From positions 1-7,354 of the forward strand of contig JAIRUO010000220.1 in NCBI GenBank assembly GCA_031254385.1: DNA of 7,354 nt, in the 5' to 3' direction. The position numbers were made by a program, and so were the translations under genes. Each line of letters begins with the position of its first letter. Within the stretch, counting starts at the first letter, position 1. Below, piece after piece: positions 1-5,536 of the stretch. This DNA comes from Treponema sp. GTDB lineage: Bacteria; Spirochaetota; Spirochaetia; Treponematales; Breznakiellaceae. The notes under the pieces were generated by a model that saw only the letters and a program-made list of their open reading frames with translations, did not search any database and had not been told where the DNA came from.

Positions 1-573
1 ATTTACCTTAAAGGCGAGCAGGCGGTTCCCTTAGTACCGGATCTTGTAAAAGTTGAGGAAGAACTCCAGGATCCGGAAGGCGCGGCTTTTTTTCTGGATC
101 TTGCGGCCCGGAGCGTTACCATTGTTAAGGATACGAATGTCGGGGGAGAAAGAATTTTTCCCCTAAGCCCTGACAGAGCAGGCCGGGTATTATTGGCTGG
201 CCGTTACAATGATTTTTTCAACGCTGGGGAAAAAGCTTTTCCCGGTTCCGTTTTCTTCCGCATGCAGGGCCGCAGCCCGTCTGAACTCGCATGGCTGGCC
301 GGCAATGCAGACACCGTCATATTCTGCCTTGCGGATGCAGATGATCTGGTTTTCCTGCGAGGCTTAAGGAATAGTGGGAAACGGGTAATTATTTTTTCTA
401 TTTTAAGCCCTGTTCATATTGAAGAGGCACTGTGGGCCGATGCAGCTTTGGCGGTTTACAGTTATGCGCCAGAATCTTTTATCGCCGGTTTCTCCGCAAT
501 CCTTGGCCGTATCCCCGCAGAAGGACGGCTGCCTTTCACGTTAGGTGAAAACACGGCGACTCCAAGAAACTAA
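1..573 (+). CDS. Glycoside hydrolase family 3 protein, C-terminal part (beta-N-acetylhexosaminidase-like); 5' end outside window
   Basis: The frame is open from base 1 to TAA at 571-573 and gives 190 residues with no start, so the gene begins upstream. Residues 31-44 (FLDLAARSVTIVKD) match the segment that opens the second domain of GH3 enzymes, where a helix ending in 'A..S.TLVKN' leads into a Rossmann-like sandwich. The last part, GRIPAEGRLPF at 169-179, is the typical GH3 ending (vLfGe.nPsGkLP). Between them lie alternating hydrophobic strands such as DTVIFCLAD and KRVIIFSIL. GH3 enzymes with this layout hydrolyse beta-linked GlcNAc or glucose residues, often in cell-wall recycling or glycan use. 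The catalytic Asp and the His/Asp dyad lie in the N-terminal barrel, which is not in the window, so substrate and activity cannot be judged here. The GNAT gene starts 2 bp after the stop, suggesting co-transcription. Family call is fairly sure; the hexosaminidase specificity is inference. Confidence 0.8.
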   Translation: MYLKGEQAVPLVPDLVKVEEELQDPEGAAFFLDLAARSVTIVKDTNVGGERIFPLSPDRAGRVLLAGRYNDFFNAGEKAFPGSVFFRMQGRSPSELAWLAGNADTVIFCLADADDLVFLRGLRNSGKRVIIFSILSPVHIEEALWADAALAVYSYAPESFIAGFSAILGRIPAEGRLPFTLGENTATPRN

Positions 574-575
574 AA

Positions 576-1454
576 ATGAAAACAAGGTCCCGCTGGCGTA
601 AGATACCAGAAGCCTCATATCCTGTGGCTGGAGCCTTTTTGAAAAGCCGCGAGGCTCTTTGCGTTGGCGCTTGTTCCAGATTCCTGGCCCGTAGCTTCAA
701 GCCAGGCCATATATGGTCTTTTTCTGGTGCTCTTGCGAGCGGAACCGACAGCTCCGGCGCAGAAAGGGAAATTGCGGCCTTCCTTTTGTACAGCCGCAGT
801 TCATTATTTCCCATTTTTACCGGAGACAGGAATTATCCTCTGCCGCGTTTCTTGGACCGCTTTCTCCGCAAGGTTCCCATTTATTCTGTCCAGGGCCTAA
901 TAGAGGACACGGAGATCCTTGAAGAGGGAATATCGAAGAGGGGTTATGCGATAACGGATCGTATTGATTACGATTTAATGACACTTGACAAAGAACCTTT
1001 GCCTTCATGTTTTAATATGGGGCCTCCTGGCCTCTTAATCCGGACTGCCACAGAAGCAGACAAGGAAGGAATTTTCCCGCTGCAATCCGCGTATGAACAG
1101 GAGGAAGTAATTCCCCTGGGCGGTTCTTTTGATCCTGAGAATTGCCGTAAAAATTTATCGAAGATTCTTGCTTCAGAAAAAATGATGGTAGCCTGCCTTG
1201 GAAATAAAGTAGTTGGGAAAATCAATACAAACGCGAAATCCTTTACCAGATACCAGATAGGCGGAGTTTATGTACTCCCGCAGTTGCGGGGCCACGGTAT
1301 TGCAGCCAAATTATCCGCTGTCTTTCTAAAGGAACTGACTTCCCAGGGCATGGGAATTTCACTCTTTGTCAAGAAACGCAATGCGGTGGCTCGCAACCTT
1401 TACCGCCGTTTGGGTTTTACGATTAGTGGCGATTATAGGATAAGTTATTATTAG
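576..1454 (+). CDS. GNAT family N-acetyltransferase
   Basis: The protein has 292 residues. The C-terminal half, about 153-290, is a GNAT fold. It opens with LLIRTATEADKEGIFPL (strand 1/helix 1) and has the acetyl-CoA pyrophosphate loop QLRGHGIA at 236-243, a close match to Q/R-x-x-G-x-G/A. The late motif N269..ARNLYRRLGF281 is the usual 'N..A..lYek.GF' segment. Residues 1-150 show no motif I can name; length and layout suggest a degenerate first GNAT-like domain as in two-domain GNAT proteins, but that is inference. The acceptor substrate is unknown. ATG 576 is 2 bp after the GH3 stop and has no clear Shine-Dalgarno site, so translation may be coupled to the upstream gene. The TAG stop (1452-1454) is the first unit boundary of the G-rich heptamer repeat, so the last residues (RISYY) directly abut the repeat. 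Confidence 0.85.
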   Translation: MKTRSRWRKIPEASYPVAGAFLKSREALCVGACSRFLARSFKPGHIWSFSGALASGTDSSGAEREIAAFLLYSRSSLFPIFTGDRNYPLPRFLDRFLRKVPIYSVQGLIEDTEILEEGISKRGYAITDRIDYDLMTLDKEPLPSCFNMGPPGLLIRTATEADKEGIFPLQSAYEQEEVIPLGGSFDPENCRKNLSKILASEKMMVACLGNKVVGKINTNAKSFTRYQIGGVYVLPQLRGHGIAAKLSAVFLKELTSQGMGISLFVKKRNAVARNLYRRLGFTISGDYRISYY

Positions 1455-1495
1455 GGATTAGGGATTAGGGGATAGGGGTTAGGGAATAGAGTATA
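1451..1495 (+). repeat. Degenerate 7-bp tandem repeat, G-rich (TTAGGG-like), G-quadruplex-prone
   Basis: From 1454 the sequence reads in exact 7-base steps: GGGATTA (1454), GGGATTA (1461), GGGGATA (1468), GGGGTTA (1475), GGGAATA (1482), GAGTATA (1489). The five G-runs of 3-4 bases are separated by 3-4 bases, which meets the usual G3+N1-7 rule for an intramolecular G-quadruplex on the + strand. TAG occurs at 1452, 1459 and 1466, that is in all three forward frames, because 7 is not a multiple of 3. The first TAG ends the acetyltransferase gene. Units decay in identity from left to right. Confidence 0.85.
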
Positions 1496-1497
1496 GT

Positions 1498-1830
1498 ATG
1501 ATATTTATAGAAATACACGAAGCTGGAGATAACAAGTCCTATGCGGAAATTGACATACTGCTGGAAAATGGGGACCTTGCCATAGCTGTGGAGGTTAAGG
1601 CAAAGCCAAACCAAAAGGATGTGGACAAACATATCAATCGCATGAATTTACTGCGGTGGTCTGCGGACAAACATAATGACAAACGGAAATACCGGGGTGC
1701 CATAGCCGGGGCGATAATGACAAAAAATATACGGGAGTATGTTATAAAGAAGGGAATGTATGCGATAACGCAGACCGGCGATACTGTCCGCATAGATATT
1801 CCCGACGGCTTTAAGCCCCGCGAATGGTAG
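1498..1830 (+). CDS. PD-(D/E)XK nuclease-family protein, apparently N-terminally truncated
   Basis: The ORF encodes 110 residues. AEID at 16-19 followed by AVEVKAKP at 30-37 forms the D-x(n)-E-x-K signature of the PD-(D/E)XK nuclease fold (D19, E32, K34). The rest (KDVDKHINRM, RKYRGAIAGAIM, REYVIKKGMYAITQTGD) fits a family common in spirochaetes and cyanobacteria whose full-length members carry roughly 80-100 further N-terminal residues, often a charged coiled coil; that comparison is from memory. Here the core starts almost at the first Met, and the same frame meets a stop (TAG 1480-1482) inside the heptamer repeat, so nothing upstream can be added. ATG 1498 has no convincing Shine-Dalgarno site; an AGGG at 1481-1484 is 13 bp away. 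It may be a decayed remnant, although the remaining frame is intact and the metal-binding residues are kept. Its cellular role is unknown. Confidence 0.6.
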   Translation: MIFIEIHEAGDNKSYAEIDILLENGDLAIAVEVKAKPNQKDVDKHINRMNLLRWSADKHNDKRKYRGAIAGAIMTKNIREYVIKKGMYAITQTGDTVRIDIPDGFKPREW

Positions 1831-1854
1831 GCCGAGGGCCAGGCCGCCGAAAAC

Positions 1855-1987
1855 TTGACCCGTAGGGCGCGATAGCGCCCATAAAATCCATTCCTTAAAA
1901 GAGCCAATGATGAAATCATTGACCCGTAGGGCGCGATAGCGCCCATAAAATCCATTCCTTAAAAGAGCCAATGATGAAATCATTGAC
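1855..1987 (+). repeat. Perfect 64-bp tandem duplication (2 copies plus 5 bp of a third)
   Basis: Copy 1 is 1855-1918 and copy 2 is 1919-1982; I find no difference between them. TTGAC at 1983-1987 starts a third copy that then diverges. Each unit starts with TTGACCCGTA and contains the hairpin GGGCGC-GATA-GCGCCC (1865-1880 and 1929-1944), a 6-bp GC stem with a 4-base loop. A second hairpin, CAATGAT-GAA-ATCATTG (1905-1921 and 1969-1985), has a 7-bp stem and spans the copy junctions. The 64-bp period is not a multiple of 3, and reverse-strand open frames across the repeat change reading frame between copies, so the repeat is unlikely to be coding. Exact identity points to a recent duplication. 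Confidence 0.95.
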
Positions 1988-2011
1988 AAATTCTTAAAAT
2001 CGCAATAAAAT
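1983..2011 (+). promoter_or_regulatory. Sigma70-type promoter for the membrane protein genes
   Basis: TTGACA (1983-1988) is a perfect -35 consensus, followed by a 17-bp spacer and TAAAAT (2006-2011), a 5/6 match to the -10 consensus. Transcription would start near 2018, giving a leader of about 45 bases with GGAGG at 2053-2057. The -35 box is formed by the last five bases of the 64-bp repeat plus one unique base. The right arm of the second CAATGAT/ATCATTG hairpin (1979-1985) overlaps it. A 9-bp direct repeat TAAAATCGC lies at 1995-2003 and 2006-2014, 11 bp apart, covering the -10 box; it could be a regulator site. Confidence 0.7.
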
Positions 2012-2064
2012 CGCCATAATGAAGTTGTTTTGAACAAATTTTTAATTTTTATGGAGGCTGAATT

Positions 2065-2739
2065 ATGGGTGATGTGGAAACTGGTAAAGACAATCCTGAA
2101 GGAAAGCCAGAGGGAAAATTTGAAAAGCTGAACAGGAATCCTTTTTTTGTTTTTTCAAAACCGTATTTAGATTTAATTAGCAAGGGTAAAATCTTCGGCC
2201 TTGTCTATATTGTAATGGCGGTATTAAATCTGATCATTCCTTTTGCCGTCATTTTTACAACTGTTGATTCAGGAATTTTCGGTTGGGGTCCACCAGCAAA
2301 GTATATATTTGCCATTATTTTGGTATGGCTGGTAGTTATATTTGCCAGTTGGATTGGATTCCAAATATGGTGGAACAGACGGGCAAATATCGTAAATATT
2401 AGCTCATCTGAATTTATTGCAACGGCCAGCTTTTCTGAAATATTGCAGACGCTTGGGGAATGGTTAGGGACATTGCTCGGTATTTTAGGAGTAGGTGTTG
2501 GCTTGATAGCATTGATTTTCCTGGGAGAAGAGGCAAACTATCTTTTTAGATTAATTGGATTGGGTTTTATGAGTTATGGAGCGGCGGTAATAATTATTGG
2601 GCCGGTTGCTGGCTTTTTTATTATCGTTTTGTTCCGGTTCATTGCTGAACAATTGCGGCTATTTGCAACGCTTGTTAATAACACAAAAGATATAGCGGCA
2701 AATCTGAAAAACAAGCCAGACGGCGCTGGCAACGTCTAA
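2065..2739 (+). CDS. Multi-pass membrane protein of unknown function (DUF4282-like)
   Basis: The 224-residue protein starts with a hydrophilic, charged tail (1-30, rich in G, K, E and P). Four likely membrane segments follow at about 43-66, 80-103, 133-154 and 164-192. Between segments 2 and 3 is a soluble loop (residues 104-130). The end of the last segment, IVLFRFIAEQLRLFATLVNNTKDI (split here as IVLFRFIAEQ then LRLFATLVNNTKDI, 187-210), resembles the C-terminus of small bacterial membrane proteins in the DUF4282 group (R-x-x-x-E near the membrane edge, then a helix); this is a weak match from memory. No enzyme or transporter motif is visible. GGAGG at 2053-2057, 7 bases before ATG, and a strong promoter suggest good expression. 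Base composition is AT-richer than flanking housekeeping genes. It is followed 36 bp later by another small membrane protein gene. Confidence 0.75.
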   Translation: MGDVETGKDNPEGKPEGKFEKLNRNPFFVFSKPYLDLISKGKIFGLVYIVMAVLNLIIPFAVIFTTVDSGIFGWGPPAKYIFAIILVWLVVIFASWIGFQIWWNRRANIVNISSSEFIATASFSEILQTLGEWLGTLLGILGVGVGLIALIFLGEEANYLFRLIGLGFMSYGAAVIIIGPVAGFFIIVLFRFIAEQLRLFATLVNNTKDIAANLKNKPDGAGNV

Positions 2740-2755
2740 GCGCCAGTCATTTTTT
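2722..2755 (+). terminator. Possible intrinsic terminator or attenuator between the two membrane protein genes
   Basis: GGCGCT (2722-2727) pairs with AGCGCC (2739-2744). An alternative pairing is CTGGC (2726-2730) with GCCAG (2742-2746). Six T (2750-2755) follow after a short gap. The stem overlaps the last codons and the stop of the upstream gene, and the downstream gene begins 20 bp further with its own ribosome-binding site. The 11-base loop and the gap before the T-run make this weaker than a canonical terminator; partial read-through is likely. Confidence 0.4.
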
Positions 2756-2763
2756 CATATTAA

Positions 2764-2768
2764 GGAGG
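2764..2768 (+). promoter_or_regulatory. Strong ribosome-binding site fixing the start of the second membrane protein
   Basis: GGAGG (within AAGGAGGAT) lies 7 bases before ATG 2776. It is the strongest Shine-Dalgarno site in the window and fixes the start. Confidence 0.85.
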
Positions 2769-2775
2769 ATTTGTT

Positions 2776-3162
2776 ATGAAATTGAGTTTCAGGGTTTTAG
2801 CAAAATTCGCATTGCTATTGGTGGTCATAGGCTTTTGTATGCCAATAGCCTGCGACCAGAACGGGTTTGAGCTTGCGGATTTTATGATGCAGAGTGACAA
2901 AACTTTTGAAGGCTTGCTGTTCTACCTTTTGTTTATATCTGCGGTTGCCGGGGTCATTATTGGCGTCTTACTGTTAATGAAAATAAAACTAAACCCAATT
3001 ATTGACTGGATTGCCATTGGCGTCTGTATTGCAAGCGGCCTTATTATTTATTTCAGGCTGTTTAATAATGGGCCGGATCTGCAGAGCGGCGCATTTATGA
3101 TATTAATTGGATGGATCGCGGCGCTGGCCCTTCAGGTTTTTTCAAAGGTGAAAAAGGAATAG
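2776..3162 (+). CDS. Small hydrophobic membrane protein, hypothetical
   Basis: The 128-residue protein has four hydrophobic segments at about 8-25, 45-68, 75-93 and 104-121. The first looks like a signal or anchor sequence (MKLSFRVLAKFALLLVVIGF) and runs into CMPIACDQNGF. The 'PIAC' could be read as a loose spirochaetal lipobox, but three further membrane segments argue for a plain multi-pass protein; the acidic-polar loop (about 26-44) then lies outside the membrane. I recognise the 'IGF.MP.ACDQNGF' motif as recurring in uncharacterised treponemal proteins, without a known role. It probably forms a unit with the upstream membrane protein gene. The 3' end is followed by a structured, GC-rich 80-bp gap. 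The function is unknown. Confidence 0.75.
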   Translation: MKLSFRVLAKFALLLVVIGFCMPIACDQNGFELADFMMQSDKTFEGLLFYLLFISAVAGVIIGVLLLMKIKLNPIIDWIAIGVCIASGLIIYFRLFNNGPDLQSGAFMILIGWIAALALQVFSKVKKE

Positions 3163-3174
3163 GCAGCCGAAGGG

Positions 3175-3204
3175 CGGCAGGGATGCCGTTTTTATGCCCT
3201 GCCG
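3175..3204 (+). other. Hairpin between the membrane protein and protease genes
   Basis: CGGCAGGG (3175-3182) pairs perfectly with CCCTGCCG (3197-3204) over 8 bp, enclosing a 14-base loop that contains five T. No T-run follows the stem, so it is not a canonical intrinsic terminator, but it sits 13 bp after the stop of the upstream gene and may protect or end that transcript. Confidence 0.5.
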
Positions 3205-3223
3205 TGCTTGATATTCAGCCCTC

Positions 3224-3229
3224 TATAAT
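3224..3229 (+). promoter_or_regulatory. Possible -10 element of the ctp-rsmE-wecG-like unit
   Basis: TATAAT is a perfect -10 hexamer, but no good -35 is seen at 16-18 bp upstream (TTGATA at 3208-3213 is only 10 bp away) and there is no extended -10 TG. If used, transcription would start near 3236, only about 6-7 bases before ATG 3243, where no Shine-Dalgarno site is present. The mRNA would then be almost leaderless. Confidence 0.4.
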
Positions 3230-3242
3230 CTACAATAAACCC

Positions 3243-4733
3243 ATGGAAAATCAAAACATAGTCCCAAAAGGAAAGCTTTCGGTTTCCTTTATTTGGATAG
3301 TTTCTACCGTCATTCTTTGTGCGGTTTTTGTTGTGGTATCGCTTCCCAGAGTCCAGGCGCAGAGCCGTCAGCAGACTAACACTGTGTCCCAGTATGCAAG
3401 CCTCTTAAGCAATGTGTTTAACTTTATTCAGCAGAATTATGTTGAAGAGGTAGATACACTGCAGCTTTTTGAAGGGGGCATGATAGGAATGTTCGATTCG
3501 CTGGGGGACCCTTATTCGGTCTATATGAACGAAGCCGAAATGGCGGATTTGAACAGTACCACTGTGGGCACTTACGGAGGGGTGGGGCTTTACATATCAA
3601 AGCCGACCCGCACTGACGGCAAGCCCTCTTATGTGGAAGTTTCTTCTCCCATTGAAGATACCCCGGGCTGGCGCTCCGGCATTAATCCGGGAGACCTTAT
3701 CATCGAAATTAACGGAGAATCCACAGATCTTCTTTCTATGGATGATGTCCTAGCGCGCCTTAAGGGGGTTCCCGGAGAGGTGGTAAGGCTTCTTATACGC
3801 AGGGGCGAAAGGCTGGAATTCCCGGTTACCATTGTCAAAGAGATTATCGAAGTTCCTACCGCAAAATACGCCATGATCGGCAATATAGGGTATCTAAATC
3901 TCCTTACCTTTACCCCCATGACCGTTGACCGGGCCAGGGATGCTATCAATGAATTTATTTCTAAGGGCTACACTGGCCTGATTCTGGATTTGCGGAATAA
4001 TTACGGTGGGCTTCTTAATTCCGCTGTTGCTGTAACGAATCTTTTTGTGGAGGGCGGGGTAGTGGTTTCCACAAAATCCCGGATATCCCAAGATAATGTC
4101 GTTTATCCAGCAAGGAATAGAGCCATGGTCAGTCTGGACATTCCCATGGTGGTGCTTATTAACAGGGGTTCCGCCTCCGCATCGGAAATTGTCGCCGGCG
4201 CTTTGAAAGACCGAGGACGTGCCTACCTGGTGGGGGAGAAGTCTTTTGGCAAAGGTTCAGTTCAGCAGGTGTACGATTTGAACAGGGTTGGCTTTAAGCT
4301 TACCACCGCCCGGTACTATACGCCAAGCGATGTTAATATTGACAAGATCGGCATTCCTCCGGATCTGGAAGTTCTATTTCCGGAATTTACCCTTGAAGAA
4401 GCAGATAGATATAGCGATCTGATATTGTCAGAAAGAATACCGGCCTATGTCAGCGCTAATCCAGGGGCAACCGTTGCGCAGGTTGATCTTTTTGCCCGCG
4501 AACTGAACCGGGAATACAACCTGGAACTTTCCCTTCTTAGGCGACTTATCCGTAACGAGCAGAATAGGACGCAAATCGCGCCGGTTTATGATCTGGATTA
4601 TGATATCCAGCTTCAAGCAGCGATGCGGGTTTTGCAGCAGGGGAATTTCAGGGCCTTGATGCAGACTACAAAGACGCTTAGGGAACTGCAAGACGAAGCC
4701 CTCAAGGAAGAAGGACTCGCTTTAGCCTCTTGA
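3243..4733 (+). CDS. Carboxy-terminal processing protease, S41 family with PDZ domain
   Basis: From ATG 3243 the protein has 496 residues, normal for the family. Residues 13-34 form a membrane segment followed by VQAQS, so it is either a cleaved signal peptide or an anchor; either way the enzyme works in the periplasm. A PDZ domain spans about 106-200 (GGVGLYI, GINPGDLIIEINGE), and the S41 protease core follows (GYLNLLTF, LILDLRNNYGGLL). The catalytic Ser-Lys dyad is readable: S312 in GSASASEI and K337 in SFGKGSVQQ, 25 residues apart as in E. coli Prc and B. subtilis CtpB, with Q341 four residues later. Such enzymes trim or degrade exported proteins from the C-terminus. The frame is open back to 3111, overlapping the preceding gene; ATG 3183 with AAGGG 8 bases upstream is an alternative start, but it would put about 20 extra residues before the signal segment. 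I prefer 3243. The TGA stop overlaps the TTG start of rsmE. A C-terminal tail (about 380-496) after the core is helical and charged. Confidence 0.92.
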   Translation: MENQNIVPKGKLSVSFIWIVSTVILCAVFVVVSLPRVQAQSRQQTNTVSQYASLLSNVFNFIQQNYVEEVDTLQLFEGGMIGMFDSLGDPYSVYMNEAEMADLNSTTVGTYGGVGLYISKPTRTDGKPSYVEVSSPIEDTPGWRSGINPGDLIIEINGESTDLLSMDDVLARLKGVPGEVVRLLIRRGERLEFPVTIVKEIIEVPTAKYAMIGNIGYLNLLTFTPMTVDRARDAINEFISKGYTGLILDLRNNYGGLLNSAVAVTNLFVEGGVVVSTKSRISQDNVVYPARNRAMVSLDIPMVVLINRGSASASEIVAGALKDRGRAYLVGEKSFGKGSVQQVYDLNRVGFKLTTARYYTPSDVNIDKIGIPPDLEVLFPEFTLEEADRYSDLILSERIPAYVSANPGATVAQVDLFARELNREYNLELSLLRRLIRNEQNRTQIAPVYDLDYDIQLQAAMRVLQQGNFRALMQTTKTLRELQDEALKEEGLALAS

Positions 4734-5536
4734 AAAAATTCATACTTGAATCAGCGCCGGATTCTGATGGGTTAGTACGCATACTCGGCAAGGATTACCA
4801 TTATCTGGCGCATGTCCGGCGTGTTGTGCCGGGCGATCAATTTATGGCAGTACTGCTGGACGGAACAGAAACAGAGCTAATGATCTGCTCGACAGACGGT
4901 AATGCAATTACCGCCCAATGCTTGCAGCCGCAACCAGTATACAATTCGCCCATTGCGCCCATCATCCTTTTTCAAGCTCTGCCAAAGGGAAATAAAATGG
5001 ACCTTATAATCCGGCAGGCGGCAGAAGGCGGCATTTCAGAAATAGTTCCCTTTGAATCAGAATATTCTATTAAAATAAAAGCTTCCGTTGTGCAGAATCG
5101 AATTGATAAAGTACAGCGCTGGCAGCGGATCATCCGGGAAGCAAGGCAGCAGTCAGGGTCTTCGACTCCTACAACAGTAAAGTCGCCGCTTGACTTTGAC
5201 GGGCTTCTTGACTATTGGGAAGGGCTAAAAAAAGAATATGATTCGCCCGGAACAGGGATATTGCTTCATCATGAAATGCTGGGTGCCCCACTTGATAAGG
5301 GCGCTTTTCATGATTATCTTGATAATAACCCCAGCTTTGTAGTTCTGGCTGTGGGGCCAGAAGGGGGTTTTTCTCCGGGGGAAGCCAGCCTGTTTGTAAA
5401 GGCTGGGTTCAGGCCAATTAAGATGGGCAATACTGTCCTAAAAACGGAAACTGCCGCGCTTTATGGTGCCGCGGCCATACGGATTATACTGTTGGAGAGC
5501 GATTCGTGGCTGCCCAAGAAAAGAAAGAAATTATAA
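4730..5536 (+). CDS. rsmE: 16S rRNA (uracil-1498-N3)-methyltransferase
   Basis: RsmE methylates N3 of U1498 in the decoding region of 16S rRNA, using S-adenosylmethionine in a SPOUT (trefoil-knot) fold. The 268-residue length is slightly above the usual 240-250. Visible family motifs are LPKGNKMD (84-91), REARQQS (136-142), VGPEGGFSPGE (208-218) and MGNTVLKTETAA (232-243); the last two form the knot and cofactor site. The N-terminal 1-70 is the PUA-like RNA-binding part. Deviations from the usual sequence include RQAAEGG (95-101) for QKAtELG, S144 where an Arg usually follows QSG, and K238 for Arg in the final 'LRTETA'. The start is TTG at 4730-4732, overlapping the protease stop as TTGA; no in-frame ATG precedes the conserved region, so coupled translation is likely. 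The lysine-rich C-terminal tail (KKRKKL) is encoded in the 31-bp overlap with the next gene. Confidence 0.93.
   Translation: MKKFILESAPDSDGLVRILGKDYHYLAHVRRVVPGDQFMAVLLDGTETELMICSTDGNAITAQCLQPQPVYNSPIAPIILFQALPKGNKMDLIIRQAAEGGISEIVPFESEYSIKIKASVVQNRIDKVQRWQRIIREARQQSGSSTPTTVKSPLDFDGLLDYWEGLKKEYDSPGTGILLHHEMLGAPLDKGAFHDYLDNNPSFVVLAVGPEGGFSPGEASLFVKAGFRPIKMGNTVLKTETAALYGAAAIRIILLESDSWLPKKRKKL
5494..5499 (+). promoter_or_regulatory. Ribosome-binding site for the GTG start of the WecG-like gene
   Basis: GGAGAG lies 6 bases before GTG 5506, inside the 3' end of rsmE. It supports GTG 5506 as the start of the next gene even though that makes a 31-bp overlap. Confidence 0.65.

Larger units (their letters stand above)
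1831..2064 (+). other. Non-coding region between the PD-(D/E)XK ORF and the membrane protein genes
   Basis: This 234-bp gap holds a short GC-rich stretch (1831-1854), the 64-bp tandem duplication, the promoter for the downstream membrane protein gene and an AT-rich leader of about 45 bases. Reverse-strand frames open here consist mostly of the repeat and lack a ribosome-binding site or recognisable protein motif. I see no tRNA or known RNA gene in it. Confidence 0.7.

Noticed and set aside
536..1225. Several + and - strand open frames inside the acetyltransferase gene
   Set aside because: They overlap a gene with clear GNAT motifs and have arginine/proline-rich or low-information products typical of shadow frames.
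1451..1495. Real telomere or replicon end
   Set aside because: The repeat is short, degenerate and lies between genes that continue on both sides.
1855..1987. CRISPR array
   Set aside because: There are only two units, directly abutting with identical sequence and no variable spacers.
1539..2037. Long reverse-strand open frames across the PD-(D/E)XK ORF and the 64-bp repeat
   Set aside because: They are made largely of antisense nuclease sequence and of repeat units read in shifting frames; there is no ribosome-binding site and no protein motif.
2776..2880. Lipoprotein signal (PIAC) in the small membrane protein
   Set aside because: The Cys is followed by three more membrane segments, and the spacing and basic n-region fit a multi-pass protein better; kept only as a remark.
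3111..3242. Extension of the protease gene to ATG 3111
   Set aside because: It would overlap the preceding membrane protein gene by 52 bp and add 44 residues without export or family features ahead of the signal segment.
3894..4691. Reverse-strand open frames within the protease gene
   Set aside because: They are antisense to a strongly conserved protease core and show no independent features.
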